Below are positions 16,963 to 26,277 of a DNA stretch of 64,000 nt, in pieces (position 1 is the first letter of the stretch; every line of letters begins with the position of its first letter). The notes beneath the pieces are model-generated. The model was not told where the DNA came from. It saw nothing but the letters and a program-made list of their open reading frames with translations, and did no database searches. The stretch spans positions 62,001-126,000 of the forward strand of contig WGNJ01000002.1 of the NCBI GenBank assembly GCA_016124635.1, in the 5' to 3' direction. This stretch comes from Alphaproteobacteria bacterium. Its GTDB lineage: Bacteria; Pseudomonadota; Alphaproteobacteria; Micropepsales; Micropepsaceae. Made by a program: the position numbers and the translations under genes.

Positions 16963-19095
16963 TTACGGTCCCGCCTTCACGTCCGGTCCCATCAGCTGCT
17001 GACGCAGATACACGTACGTCAGCGCCAATTGTTCGGCGCGCTGCTGCAGGTTCGACGCCGCGGCGTGACCGCCCTCGATGTTCTCATAGTAGAGGAACGG
17101 CTCGCCGAAGGATTCCATCTTCGCCGCCATCTTGCGCGCATGACCGGGGTGCACGCGGTCGTCCTTGGTCGAGGTGAGGAAGAAAACCTTCGGATACTTC
17201 ACGCCCGGCTTGATATTCTGATAGGGCGACCACTTCATGATGATCGCGCGCATCTTGGGATCGGCCGGATCGCCGTACTCGGCGACCCAGCTCGCCCCGG
17301 CGCCCATATGCGTGAAGGCGATCATGTCGCCGAGCGGCACCTGGCAGGCGACCGCGTTGAAGAGATCCGGGTTCTGCACCATCGTCGCCGCGACGAGCAA
17401 ACCGCCTTGACTGCCGCCGAGCTCGCCCAGGCGCCGCGAAGACGTGAAGCCGCGCGCGATCACGTCGCGGCCGACCGCGGCCATGTCGTCGAAATTGCGC
17501 TGATGGTTCTCGAGCCGCGCCGCTTCATGCCAGCGCGGTCCGAACTCACCGCCGCCGCGGATGTTGGCGATGACGTAGGCGCCGCCGTTCTGCAGCCACA
17601 GCCGGCCCGCCGTCGACCAATACCAAGGCGTCGTCGAAATCTCGAAGCCGCCGTAAGCGTAGAGGATCGTCGGCGTGTCGCCGTTCAGCGGCGCGCCCGC
17701 CTTGCGCACGATGAAGTACGGAATCTTCGTGCCGTCTTTCGAGGTCGCTTCGTATTGCTTGACCTCGTATCCGTCGGCCGAGAAGCGCGCCGGTAGCTGC
17801 TTGATCACGCGCGGTTTCGTGCCGGCTTGCAGCGAATAAAGCTGGTCGGGCACCAGAAAGCTCGTATAGCTCGCCATCACGGTTGGATCGAAGTCGCTCG
17901 CCGTGACGATCCCGACCGAGCCGTTGTCGGGAAGGCCGACATCGGTTTCCGACCACGTGGCGCCGTCGAACGACAGCTGCAGCAGCTTGCCCTTCACGTT
18001 GCTGAGCATCGCGACGAAGACCGCGTCGCGGTTCGTCGACACCCCTTCGATGGACGAGCGGTCGTCCGGCGCCAGCACCGTTGTGATCTTCGGCAGCGCC
18101 CCCGCCTTGATGAAATCGTCGAGCGAAAAGGCGATCAACGAGCCCTGTCTGTAGGTCTCGGCGCCGCTCTTCCAATCCTTGAGCATCTTGAAAAGCAGCT
18201 GCCGCTTATGCACGCCGACCAGTGAAGCGTAGGTCGGCACCGGAACGGGAACGATCTTGTCGTCCGGCGTCACATAGCTGAGCTCGCTGTCGAAGAAGCC
18301 GACCGCGCGATTGATGAAACGCTCGGTCTTGCCGTCGGGGTCGAAATGCGCGAAGCCGCTCGCCGCGACGTCGCTCGCTTTGCCTTCGAACAGCGTCCGC
18401 GCTTCGTCGAGCTTCTGCCCGCGCTTCCAGATCTTCACGATGCGCGGATAGCCGGAAGTCGTGAGCGAATCCTTGCCCCAATCGGTGCCGACGAACAACG
18501 TGTTCTCATCGATCCACGAGACGTCGGATTTCGCCTCGGGCACGTAGAAGCCGTCCTTGACGAATGCCTTTGCCTTCACGTCGAACTCGCGCACGACGCT
18601 CGCGTCGCCGCCGCCGCGCGATAGCACGACCAGGCATTTGGAGAACTCAGGCGGCAAACATTGCGCGCCCTTCCACACCCAATTCTCTTTTTCGTCCGCG
18701 GCGAGCTGATCGACGTCGATCACCGTCTCCCAATCCGGCTCCGCGCTCTCGTAGTCGGAAACGGTCGTGCGCCGCCAAAGCCCGCGCACGTGTACGTCGT
18801 CCTGCCAGAAATTGTAGGCGTAGCCGCCTTCGACCGTGACGTAGGGAATGCGGTCCTTCGCCGTCAAAATCTCGGTCGCGGCGTTGTAGGCCGTCTCATA
18901 GAACGGATCGCCTTTCAGAATCTGCAGCGTCTCGGCGTTGTGCGCCTTGACCCAGTCGAGCGCCCGGGCGCCCTCGATCTCCTCCATCCAAGCGAACGGA
19001 TCGTCCGACGCCACTGGCTTTGCAGGCTTCGCATCGGCGGATGAGGCAACGGTCATGATGAGAGCACCAATCGAAAGGAGCGAGAGGAAACGCAT
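16963..19095 (-). CDS. Prolyl oligopeptidase family (S9) serine peptidase, secreted
   Basis: This is a peptidase of 710 residues. A signal peptide (MRFLSLLSIGALIMTVASSADA) is followed by a beta-propeller half that opens DDPFAWMEEIEGARALDWV, typical of S9A. The C-terminal alpha/beta-hydrolase shows the nucleophile in GELGGSQGGLL, the Asp in TSTKDDRVHPGHARKM and the His in IEGGHAAASNL. ANIRGGGEFGPRWHEAARL is another S9 hallmark. It should cleave short peptides after proline in the periplasm. The ATG at 19095 is chosen because it places the signal peptide first; the frame continues 28 codons further upstream without family sequence. Confidence 0.95.
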   Translation of the reverse strand: MRFLSLLSIGALIMTVASSADAKPAKPVASDDPFAWMEEIEGARALDWVKAHNAETLQILKGDPFYETAYNAATEILTAKDRIPYVTVEGGYAYNFWQDDVHVRGLWRRTTVSDYESAEPDWETVIDVDQLAADEKENWVWKGAQCLPPEFSKCLVVLSRGGGDASVVREFDVKAKAFVKDGFYVPEAKSDVSWIDENTLFVGTDWGKDSLTTSGYPRIVKIWKRGQKLDEARTLFEGKASDVAASGFAHFDPDGKTERFINRAVGFFDSELSYVTPDDKIVPVPVPTYASLVGVHKRQLLFKMLKDWKSGAETYRQGSLIAFSLDDFIKAGALPKITTVLAPDDRSSIEGVSTNRDAVFVAMLSNVKGKLLQLSFDGATWSETDVGLPDNGSVGIVTASDFDPTVMASYTSFLVPDQLYSLQAGTKPRVIKQLPARFSADGYEVKQYEATSKDGTKIPYFIVRKAGAPLNGDTPTILYAYGGFEISTTPWYWSTAGRLWLQNGGAYVIANIRGGGEFGPRWHEAARLENHQRNFDDMAAVGRDVIARGFTSSRRLGELGGSQGGLLVAATMVQNPDLFNAVACQVPLGDMIAFTHMGAGASWVAEYGDPADPKMRAIIMKWSPYQNIKPGVKYPKVFFLTSTKDDRVHPGHARKMAAKMESFGEPFLYYENIEGGHAAASNLQQRAEQLALTYVYLRQQLMGPDVKAGP

Positions 19096-19229
19096 GTGGG
19101 AGACCCCGTTAACGGCGGTTCGCCTCCTACCATGCCCGAAGAAACGCGCGAACCCTGCCGCCTGCGGACATCCGGTCACGCCTTGGTGAGCCTGGCAGAG
19201 TTGTGCGCCGCACCGTATATAGCGGCGTC

Positions 19230-20099
19230 ATGGATGTCCCGTTTCTCAAGATGAACGGCCTCGGCAACGACTTCGTCATCATCGACGCGCGCAAAACGCC
19301 GATATCGATGACCGCGGAGGCCGCGCGTCTGATCGGGGATCGGCATCGCGGCGTCGGCTACGATCAGCTTTTGCTCATCGGCGGCGCAAAGAACGGCGCC
19401 GACGCCGAGATGCGCATCTGGAATGCGGACGGCGACGAAGTCGAGTCCTGTGGCAACGGCACGCGCTGCGTCGCCAGCCTCGTTTTCGGCGAAACAGGCA
19501 AATCGCAGATGACGCTCTGGACCAAGGGCGGACTCCTAGAATGTACCCGGCAGGAAGATGGCCGCGTCACCGTCGACATGGGCGAACCGAAGCTCGACTG
19601 GCAGGACATCCCTCTTGCCGAGCGTATGGATACGCGCACCATCGACATCAAGGTCGGCCCCATCGACGCGCCGGTTTTGTTCGCGCCCTCCGCCGTCAAC
19701 ATGGGCAATCCGCACTGCATCTTCTTCGTCGACAATGCCGAGACGCACGATCTGAAGAAGATCGGCCCGATGCTCGAATATCATCCGATGTTTCCCGAGC
19801 GCGCCAACATCACGATTGCTCAGATCAATTCGAAGGGCGAAATCCGCGCCCGCGTGTGGGAACGTGGCGCCGGCCAAACGCTCGCCTGCGGCACCGCCGC
19901 CTGTGCGACCGCCGTTGCCGCCGCGCGCCGCCGCATGGCCGACCGCAAGGTCCGCATCGTGCTCGACGGCGGCCCGCTCGATATCGAGTGGCGCGAGAGC
20001 GACAACCACGTGCTGATGACCGGACCTGTCGAACTCTCCTTCACCGGCGTTCTGCCGGCGCGCTATTTCGAGGCGCAAAGCGGGGGGAAGGCGTCATGA
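19230..20099 (+). CDS. dapF: Diaminopimelate epimerase
   Basis: DapF converts LL- to meso-diaminopimelate for peptidoglycan and lysine, without a cofactor. It is 289 residues from the ATG giving MDVPFLKMNGLGNDFVIID. The two catalytic cysteines lie in ESCGNGTRC and LACGTAACATAVAA. AVNMGNPHCIFFVD and RVWERGAGQT are conserved. An upstream in-frame start at 19203 would add nine residues with no family match. Its end overlaps the mtaB start (ATGA), and ftsY follows directly, so the three form an operon. Confidence 0.97.
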   Translation: MDVPFLKMNGLGNDFVIIDARKTPISMTAEAARLIGDRHRGVGYDQLLLIGGAKNGADAEMRIWNADGDEVESCGNGTRCVASLVFGETGKSQMTLWTKGGLLECTRQEDGRVTVDMGEPKLDWQDIPLAERMDTRTIDIKVGPIDAPVLFAPSAVNMGNPHCIFFVDNAETHDLKKIGPMLEYHPMFPERANITIAQINSKGEIRARVWERGAGQTLACGTAACATAVAAARRRMADRKVRIVLDGGPLDIEWRESDNHVLMTGPVELSFTGVLPARYFEAQSGGKAS

Positions 20100-21340
20100 G
20101 CCTCGACGTCATAACCCTCGGCTGCCGTCTCAACGCCTATGAGTCCGAAGTCATCAAGACGAAGGCGCGTGAAGCCGGACTTGCCGACGCGGTGATCGTC
20201 AACACCTGCGCCGTCACAGCCGAAGCCGTTCGACAGGCTCGACAGACGATCCGCCGCGCCCGCAAAGACAATCCGGCGGCGCGCATCATCGTCACCGGAT
20301 GCGCGGCGCAGACCGAGGCCGAGACCTTTACCCGCATGCCTGAGGTCGATCAGGTCATCGGCAATGCCGACAAGCTCGAAGCGCGCGCCTACATCTTCGA
20401 CGCGCGGAGCGAGCGCGTGCGCGTCAACGACATCATGGCGGTGCGCGAGCAGGCGGGGCATCTGGTGGCCGGCTTCGACGGCCGCGCCCGCGCTTTCGTG
20501 CAAATTCAAAACGGCTGCGACCACCGCTGTACGTTCTGCATCATTCCGTATGGCCGCGGTCCGTCGCGCAGTGTGCCGGCCGGTGAAGTCGTCCAGAACA
20601 TCCGCCATCTCGTCGCGCAAGGCTTGCGCGAGGTCGTGCTGACCGGCGTTGATCTCACCGCCTACGGCACCGATCTCCCGGGCTCACCGCCGCTTGGCCG
20701 CTTGGTCGAGCAAATCCTGAAGCTCGTGCCTGAGCTGCCGCGTCTGCGCATCTCCTCGCTCGATGTCGCCGAGTGCGACGAACGGCTCGTCGATCTGCTC
20801 GCGAGCGAGCCGCGGCTGATGCCGCATCTTCACCTCTCGCTCCAAGCCGGCCACGACATGATCCTGAAGCGCATGAAGCGCCGCCACTCGACGACCCAAG
20901 CGGTCGCCTTCTGCGACGCACTGCGCGCCCGCCGTCCGGAGATCGTCTTTGGTGCCGACTTCATTGCCGGGTTCCCGACGGAAACGGATGAGATGGCCGA
21001 AGCCACGCTGCGCCATGTCGAAGATTGCGGCCTCACCTATCTCCACGTCTTTCCGTTCTCCGCCCGCGAGAAGACGCCGGCCGCGCGCATGCCGCAACTC
21101 CCGGGGAATATCGTGAAGGCACGTGCCGCACGTCTGCGCGAGGCGGGCGAAGCCGCCGTCGCCCGGCACCTACGGACGCTCAACGGCGCAACGCTCGACG
21201 TTCTCGTCGAACAGGACATCTTGGCGCGCGCACCGAGTTTCGCGCCGGTGAAGCTGAGCGCTGCCGCAACGCCGGGCTCGATTCTGCGTGCCCGCATCTT
21301 ACATACCGACGAGCGTTTCGCTTACGCCGAGGCAGCATAA
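20096..21340 (+). CDS. mtaB: tRNA t6A37 methylthiotransferase, MtaB type
   Basis: This radical-SAM enzyme adds a methylthio group to t6A37 of tRNAs reading ANN codons. It is 414 residues. The N-terminal UPF0004 domain has three cluster cysteines (TLGCRLN, VNTCAVT, VTGCAAQ). The radical-SAM motif is NGCDHRCTFCIIPYGRG (CxxxCxxC), followed by VVLTGVDLTAYG and a C-terminal TRAM-like region. The start is the ATG overlapping the dapF stop codon; the longer open frame upstream is an out-of-frame shadow of dapF. MtaB is favoured over MiaB by the TLGCRLNAYESE opening. Confidence 0.94.
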   Translation: MSLDVITLGCRLNAYESEVIKTKAREAGLADAVIVNTCAVTAEAVRQARQTIRRARKDNPAARIIVTGCAAQTEAETFTRMPEVDQVIGNADKLEARAYIFDARSERVRVNDIMAVREQAGHLVAGFDGRARAFVQIQNGCDHRCTFCIIPYGRGPSRSVPAGEVVQNIRHLVAQGLREVVLTGVDLTAYGTDLPGSPPLGRLVEQILKLVPELPRLRISSLDVAECDERLVDLLASEPRLMPHLHLSLQAGHDMILKRMKRRHSTTQAVAFCDALRARRPEIVFGADFIAGFPTETDEMAEATLRHVEDCGLTYLHVFPFSAREKTPAARMPQLPGNIVKARAARLREAGEAAVARHLRTLNGATLDVLVEQDILARAPSFAPVKLSAAATPGSILRARILHTDERFAYAEAA

Positions 21341-22288
21341 GTGGCCGATACGGAAACCAAGAAACCCGGGCTCTTCGCGCGGCTGAAAGCTGGCTTGACG
21401 CGCACGACCCAATCGCTGACCCAGGGCATCACGCAGGCCTTGACGCGCAAGACGCTCGACCAAGCGGCGCTCGACGATCTCGAGGACCTGCTGGTCGCGG
21501 CCGATTTGGGCGCCAACGTCGCGCACGATGTCGTCGTCGAGTTGAAGTCGACCAAGTTCAATGCGCAAGTGACCGACGACGAGGTCCGCACGGCGCTCGC
21601 GGAAGAAATCGCCAAGATCCTGCGCCGTGTCGCGAAACCGTTGCACATCGATCCGCAGAACAAGCCGCACGTCGTCCTCGTCGCTGGCGTCAACGGTTCC
21701 GGCAAGACGACGACCATCGGCAAGCTCGCCGAGAAATATCGCGCCGAGGGATTGAAGGTGATGCTTGCCGCCGGCGACACGTTCCGTGCCGCCGCGATCG
21801 AGCAGCTGAAGATTTGGGCCGACCGCACCGGTGCCGCGATCATCGCCAAGGAACCGGGCGCCGATGCTGCGGGCCTCGCTTACGAGGCGCTCGAAAAAGC
21901 GCGTGCGGAAAACTACGACGTCCTTTTGATCGACACCGCCGGCCGCCTGCAGAACAAGGCGGGCCTGATGGCGGAGCTCGAAAAAGTCATTCGCGTCATG
22001 AAGAAAATCGACGCGAACGTTCCCCACAATACGATCCTGGTGCTCGACGCAACGACCGGCCAAAACGCGATCAGCCAGGTCGAAGTCTTTCGCGATATCG
22101 CCAAGATTTCGGGCTCGGTCATGACCAAGCTCGACGGAACCGCGCGCGGCGGCATCCTGGTTTCGCTGGCCGAAAAATTCGATTTGCCTGTTCACTACAT
22201 CGGTGTCGGCGAGACCGCTGCCGACCTCCAGTCTTTCGACCCTGACGCGTTCGCAAGGGCACTCGTGGGACTTTCCGCCGCAGCGTGA
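21341..22288 (+). CDS. ftsY: Signal recognition particle receptor FtsY
   Basis: FtsY is the membrane-associated GTPase that receives the SRP (Ffh) with its ribosome cargo. It is 315 residues, short because the acidic A domain is nearly absent, as in many alphaproteobacteria. The N domain has LTRTTQSLTQGITQAL. The GTPase motifs are GVNGSGKTTTIGKLA, DTFRAAAIEQLKIW, DTAGRLQNKAGLM and TKLDGTARGGILVSL, and VHYIGVGETAADLQSFD closes it. It starts with GTG directly after the mtaB stop, which suggests coupled translation. Confidence 0.97.
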   Translation: MADTETKKPGLFARLKAGLTRTTQSLTQGITQALTRKTLDQAALDDLEDLLVAADLGANVAHDVVVELKSTKFNAQVTDDEVRTALAEEIAKILRRVAKPLHIDPQNKPHVVLVAGVNGSGKTTTIGKLAEKYRAEGLKVMLAAGDTFRAAAIEQLKIWADRTGAAIIAKEPGADAAGLAYEALEKARAENYDVLLIDTAGRLQNKAGLMAELEKVIRVMKKIDANVPHNTILVLDATTGQNAISQVEVFRDIAKISGSVMTKLDGTARGGILVSLAEKFDLPVHYIGVGETAADLQSFDPDAFARALVGLSAAA

Positions 22289-22379
22289 TCTAGAGGCGAG
22301 GAAAAGCGTCGCGCCAGCGCATCACAGCGCACGCAAACGTGACGGATGACCCGCGTCGCCGGTGGAAGCGTTCAGCGTG

Positions 22380-22970
22380 ATGGGCGTATACACGATCGGA
22401 ATGAACCCCTTCGCGAAACTCATCCTCGACCTCGGCCCGCTCGTCGTTTTCTTCGGCACCTATTATGCCGTCAACATCTATTGGGCGACGGGCGTCTTCA
22501 TGGCCGCGACGTTGATCGCGGCGAGCCTGTCATACGCGTTCACGCGCCGCATCCCGCCGTTGATGATCTTCTCGACCGTCGTCGTGATGATCTTCGGCGG
22601 GCTCACCCTGTGGCTTCAAGATCCAACCTTCATCAAGGTCAAGCCGACGATCTACTATGCGACGGTGTCCGCCATTCTCGCCGGCGGCCTGATCTTCGGT
22701 CGTCTCGTCATCAAGGACGTGATGGACTTGGCCGTCCACCTGTCCGACGAGGGGTGGCGCAAGCTCACGATTCGCATCTCTGCTTTCTTCTTCGTCTTGG
22801 CGATCCTCAACGAAGTCGTCTGGCGCAATTTCTCGGAGCAGACCTGGGTGGCGCTCAAGGTCTGGGGCTTTCTCCCCCTCACCTTCATCTTTTTCATGGC
22901 GCAGACGCCGCTGCTCATGCGCTACGAAATCAAATCGCCGAACGAAGACAGCCAGAAGACGACGGCCTAG
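22380..22970 (+). CDS. yciB: Inner-membrane septation protein A (YciB/IspZ family)
   Basis: This multi-span inner-membrane protein (196 residues) is linked in other bacteria to cell-envelope upkeep and septation. It has about five to six hydrophobic helices: LILDLGPLVVFFGTYYAV, GVFMAATLIAASLSYAFT, LMIFSTVVVMIFGGLTLWL, a shorter one at YYATVSAILAGGLIFGRL, and later ISAFFFVLAILNEVVWRNF and FLPLTFIFFMAQTPLL. The DPTFIKVKPTI motif is diagnostic. The start is uncertain: the ATG at 22380 follows a GGAAG, and another ATG at 22404 is possible. It lies 91 bases after ftsY. Its stop overlaps that of the convergent M28 gene in CTAG. Confidence 0.93.
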   Translation: MGVYTIGMNPFAKLILDLGPLVVFFGTYYAVNIYWATGVFMAATLIAASLSYAFTRRIPPLMIFSTVVVMIFGGLTLWLQDPTFIKVKPTIYYATVSAILAGGLIFGRLVIKDVMDLAVHLSDEGWRKLTIRISAFFFVLAILNEVVWRNFSEQTWVALKVWGFLPLTFIFFMAQTPLLMRYEIKSPNEDSQKTTA

Positions 22971-25252
22971 GGCGAATTGCTTCCTGCCAGATCGATGGTC
23001 GTGAATACTGTCGCGCAGTCGCCGCGATAAGCTGGCGCGGCATCCTCGGGCCGGCCCGCGATAAGCGCGCGCTCCTCGTCTGAGTCCGGCAGCGGCGAAA
23101 GTTCAAACGCGACAGCCTTTGGCTTTTTGTCGGCAACGAAGGAGATCTCGAGCGGCACTTCTGCAAGGCCCCAAAAGCTCGTCCGGATGGGATCGCTGCC
23201 TTGCAACTTCTCTTCAGCAACCAGTTGCTGACCGTCGTAGCGCACCGATCGGATACCGGAATTCGGCGCAAACACGATGCCCGTAACAAAACCGCCGCGT
23301 CCCGATCGCAGCACGCCGCGCACTGTCGTCAAACCGTTGGCCGATGAGACGTCGGTCGTCGAGAAACTTGGGCCCGGCACCTGCTGATCGGTCGCCGGCT
23401 TGAAGCGCCCATGATCCGTTCGCAATAGCCCTAGTGGATCGAACGCTTCGTCCTGCGCCGGGAAACCTTGCGCCTTGAGGTACGCCTCGTCCGGCGCGCC
23501 GATGAAGTTGATCAGCCAACGCGGCTTCGCGGCCTTGTCGTCGTAATAGATGACGTTGAGCCCGCGGGGATGATTGACCGCATAGGCAGGCGTTTGACTT
23601 GCGATCGCGGCCGCGCCCGCCACGACCGCGGCGGTCACGCCCGACAAGACCCACGCAGGCGCCGACATCTCCTCGAGACACGCCATGAACACCGGCACCA
23701 GCGCCAGCACGATCGGCATTAGCACCAGGATCTTGTACTGCGTCAGGCTGAAGCTGAGCACGAGTTCGAGCGCCATCGCGAAGACGATCAGGAAGAAGGC
23801 AATCTTGAGAAATCCGATCCATGCCGAGATCGAGAGCGATTTGCGGCGCACGAATGTCTCGATCCACGCCACCACGGCGAACGCGACCGACGGCAACAGG
23901 AAGGGAAATGCAGCACCTGTCACGCCGTAGGCGATAACGGCGGAGAGCGCCGCGAGCACAAGCCAATTGATCAGCAGGACGGCGCGCATCTCGGCGCGTC
24001 CGCGCAAGATCGCCGCCACGACCAACGCAACCAACAAACCGCCGGAGAGCGTCGCGACCCGTCCGGGCCACGGAAAAGGATGGTCGATCGGATGTACGCC
24101 CGGCCAAATGCCGAGCGGAAACGACAACAGCCAGCCGACGCCGAACAACAGCACCGGAACGAGAAGGAAGCCGCCGACCGCCCATATCGTCCCGCCCAAG
24201 CTGAAAGCGGCGCGATGCACCACGATGAGCGCGACGATCGCGATCAGCGCGAACACCGCGAGCGGCAGATTGAGCGCGCTCGGCCAAACGACCATCGCCT
24301 CGTCGAAGACGTCGAAATAGCTGGCGTCGGAGTCCGATTTCAGCGCCCCGAGATCGGCGTCCGCCAGTGCTTTCGTCACGGCGAAGGCGTGTTCGCCATG
24401 ATGCTGCAACGACTGGCGCGAAATGAATTCGAGATTGTCGCGCGCCGAATGATAGAGCGAGGCCGAGTTCGAATAGGCGAAGTTGAAACCCCTGAGCCCG
24501 AGCTTGCGATAGACGGAGAAGTCCGTGTCGTTGGGCAGCAGGCGATAGATCTCATACGTGACGGAATTCGCCGAAGGTCTGGCCACGGCCGACGCGAACA
24601 GATCCATCAGTTTCGAATTGCCGACGCCGGTCTCGAACATCATCGACGGACCCGAAGCGCCGCGCGCTTCGACGTTGACGACAATGCCGACGCGCGCCAT
24701 CAGCGGATGCTTCTGCGCGAAGGCGATCGCGCCCCGCAGCCCGGTTTCCTCGCCGTCGCTTATCAAAAAGATGATGTCGTTCTTGGTCTGCTTGTCCACG
24801 AAGTAGCGCGCAAGCTCCATCACCACGACAGCGCCCGCCCCGTCGTCGCTGACGCCGGGACCCGCGGGCACGCTGTCATAATGCGCGGTGGTGAGCACCG
24901 CCTTGCCGGTGCCTGTGCCCTTGTGGACCGCGATGATGTTCTCAACCGCCGTGCAACCGGGATTGCGCTCCGCCGGACCGCACGCGACCGCCCTCTGAAT
25001 GTCGGGCTGATAGCCGTAGGACGTCAGCTCTTCGACGATGCGATCACGGACAATGGCGTTCTGAGGCGATCCAGCCGAGTGCGGCTTTTGCTCGGCCCAG
25101 ATCTTCGACAGCGTCGCGTAGGCGTGCTCTTCGCTGAAACCGGTATCGATCGCACCGTCCGGCGCACGGAGCTGCGACTGCCACAAATACGCGAGCGCCG
25201 CCGTCGCAAGAACGACAACGATCACCGCGCCGGCGAGCTTTAGATTGGCCAT
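22967..25252 (-). CDS. M28 family zinc peptidase with C-terminal membrane domain
   Basis: This is a 761-residue membrane-anchored aminopeptidase-like protein. An N-terminal anchor (LAGAVIVVVLATAALAYLW) precedes the M28 catalytic domain: TTAHYDSVPAGPGVSDDGAG supplies His and Asp ligands, LISDGEETGLRGA the catalytic and ligand Glu pair, and VNVEARGASG and LLPNDTDFSVYR the remaining region. About eight hydrophobic helices follow from roughly residue 320 to 560, then a soluble C-terminal beta-rich domain. This is the ER-aminopeptidase-like layout found in many Alphaproteobacteria. The substrate is unknown. An upstream in-frame start adds two residues. Confidence 0.92.
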   Translation of the reverse strand: MANLKLAGAVIVVVLATAALAYLWQSQLRAPDGAIDTGFSEEHAYATLSKIWAEQKPHSAGSPQNAIVRDRIVEELTSYGYQPDIQRAVACGPAERNPGCTAVENIIAVHKGTGTGKAVLTTAHYDSVPAGPGVSDDGAGAVVVMELARYFVDKQTKNDIIFLISDGEETGLRGAIAFAQKHPLMARVGIVVNVEARGASGPSMMFETGVGNSKLMDLFASAVARPSANSVTYEIYRLLPNDTDFSVYRKLGLRGFNFAYSNSASLYHSARDNLEFISRQSLQHHGEHAFAVTKALADADLGALKSDSDASYFDVFDEAMVVWPSALNLPLAVFALIAIVALIVVHRAAFSLGGTIWAVGGFLLVPVLLFGVGWLLSFPLGIWPGVHPIDHPFPWPGRVATLSGGLLVALVVAAILRGRAEMRAVLLINWLVLAALSAVIAYGVTGAAFPFLLPSVAFAVVAWIETFVRRKSLSISAWIGFLKIAFFLIVFAMALELVLSFSLTQYKILVLMPIVLALVPVFMACLEEMSAPAWVLSGVTAAVVAGAAAIASQTPAYAVNHPRGLNVIYYDDKAAKPRWLINFIGAPDEAYLKAQGFPAQDEAFDPLGLLRTDHGRFKPATDQQVPGPSFSTTDVSSANGLTTVRGVLRSGRGGFVTGIVFAPNSGIRSVRYDGQQLVAEEKLQGSDPIRTSFWGLAEVPLEISFVADKKPKAVAFELSPLPDSDEERALIAGRPEDAAPAYRGDCATVFTTIDLAGSNSP

Positions 25253-25276
25253 GAGCATCCCCCGTCGACGGCGAGG

Positions 25277-25948
25277 CTAGCGGGTTTTGCGCATCGGCGC
25301 ACGCACCGCCGCCTCCGGCAAGGTTTTCGCCTTGTACTGGCAGAGGTCGTTGATCAGACATTTGGGACAACCGGGTTTGCGAGCCAAGCAGACGTACCTG
25401 CCATGCAGGATCAACCAGTGATGCGCATGGAGCTTGAAGCGCTCCGGCACGACCTTCATCAACTTGTCTTCGACTTCGCGCACGGTTTCGCCGGGTGCAA
25501 TACCGGTTCTGTTCGAGACACGGAAGACATGCGTGTCCACGGCGATCGTCTTCTCGCCGAACGCGATATTGAGCACGACGTTTGCCGTCTTTCGGCCGAC
25601 GCCAGGCAGCGCCTCGAGCGCATCGCGATCGCGCGGCACCTCGCCGTCATATTGTTCGAGCAGGATCCTGGAAAGCGCGATGACGTTTTTCGCTTTGCCT
25701 CGATAGAGGCCGATCGTCTTGATGTAAGGCACGAGCTTCGCTTCGCCGAGCGCAGCCATCTTCTTCGGCGTATCGGCAACCTTGAACAGCTTTTCGGTCG
25801 CGAGGTTCACGCTCTTGTCCGTCGCTTGCGCCGACAGCACGACGGCGACGAGCAGCGTGTAAGGATTGACCGACTGAAGCTCGCCCTTCGGATTCGGGTT
25901 CGCCTTTTCGAACCGCTCGAAAATCGCTTCGATCTTTTCTTTCTTCAT
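25277..25948 (-). CDS. nth: Endonuclease III
   Basis: Nth is a DNA glycosylase/AP lyase removing oxidised pyrimidines in base-excision repair. It is 223 residues. The helix-hairpin-helix LEALPGVGRKTANVVL carries the catalytic Lys, VDTHVFRVSNRTG the catalytic Asp, and the [4Fe-4S] ligands are CLARKPGCPKCLINDLC (C-x6-C-x2-C-x5-C). The sequence ends in a basic tail. xthA, another base-excision enzyme, lies 2 kb away on the other strand. The start codon is embedded just inside an inverted-repeat region. Confidence 0.97.
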   Translation of the reverse strand: MKKEKIEAIFERFEKANPNPKGELQSVNPYTLLVAVVLSAQATDKSVNLATEKLFKVADTPKKMAALGEAKLVPYIKTIGLYRGKAKNVIALSRILLEQYDGEVPRDRDALEALPGVGRKTANVVLNIAFGEKTIAVDTHVFRVSNRTGIAPGETVREVEDKLMKVVPERFKLHAHHWLILHGRYVCLARKPGCPKCLINDLCQYKAKTLPEAAVRAPMRKTR

Positions 25949-25968
25949 CGCCGCTCAAAAAAGAAGGG

Positions 25969-26084
25969 TTCACCACGAAGGCACAACACACACGAAGATG
26001 CTCCAAGAATGACGGTCCGGACGATCGGCGCAAACGCCACCAATCCTTCGAGACCTTTCGGATGCTTCGTACCTTCGCGGTGAA
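25969..26084. repeat. 116-bp inverted-repeat element with TTCACC(A/G)CGAAGG ends
   Basis: The left arm reads TTCACCACGAAGGCAC. The right arm, read on the other strand, is TTCACCGCGAAGGTACGAAG. The arms are about 20 bp and frame some 75 bases of unrelated sequence. This takes up a third of the 329-base gap between nth and the aminotransferase gene; the rest of that gap shows nothing recognisable. The TTCACCACGAAG motif is one I recall seeing repeated in many bacterial genomes, so this may be a miniature mobile element. Confidence 0.6.
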
Positions 26085-26277
26085 ATAGCCTAGGCGGCAA
26101 CCCGCACCAAGCTGGCCGGTCGGGCTGAGCTTTGCTACGCTTGATAAATGGTCGCCAAGGACGAGCTTTTGATCCTCTGCGCGCGCATCGGCTTCAATCC
26201 GCCGGCTGCTGCGTGATTTCGCGCGGCTCACGCGCGTAGCTCGACCCGCTCACGACCCTTTCGAAAGCCGCATAGCC

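Noticed and set aside
21025-22245. A 406-codon open frame across mtaB and ftsY
   Set aside because: It is out of frame with two certain genes and extremely Arg/His-rich.
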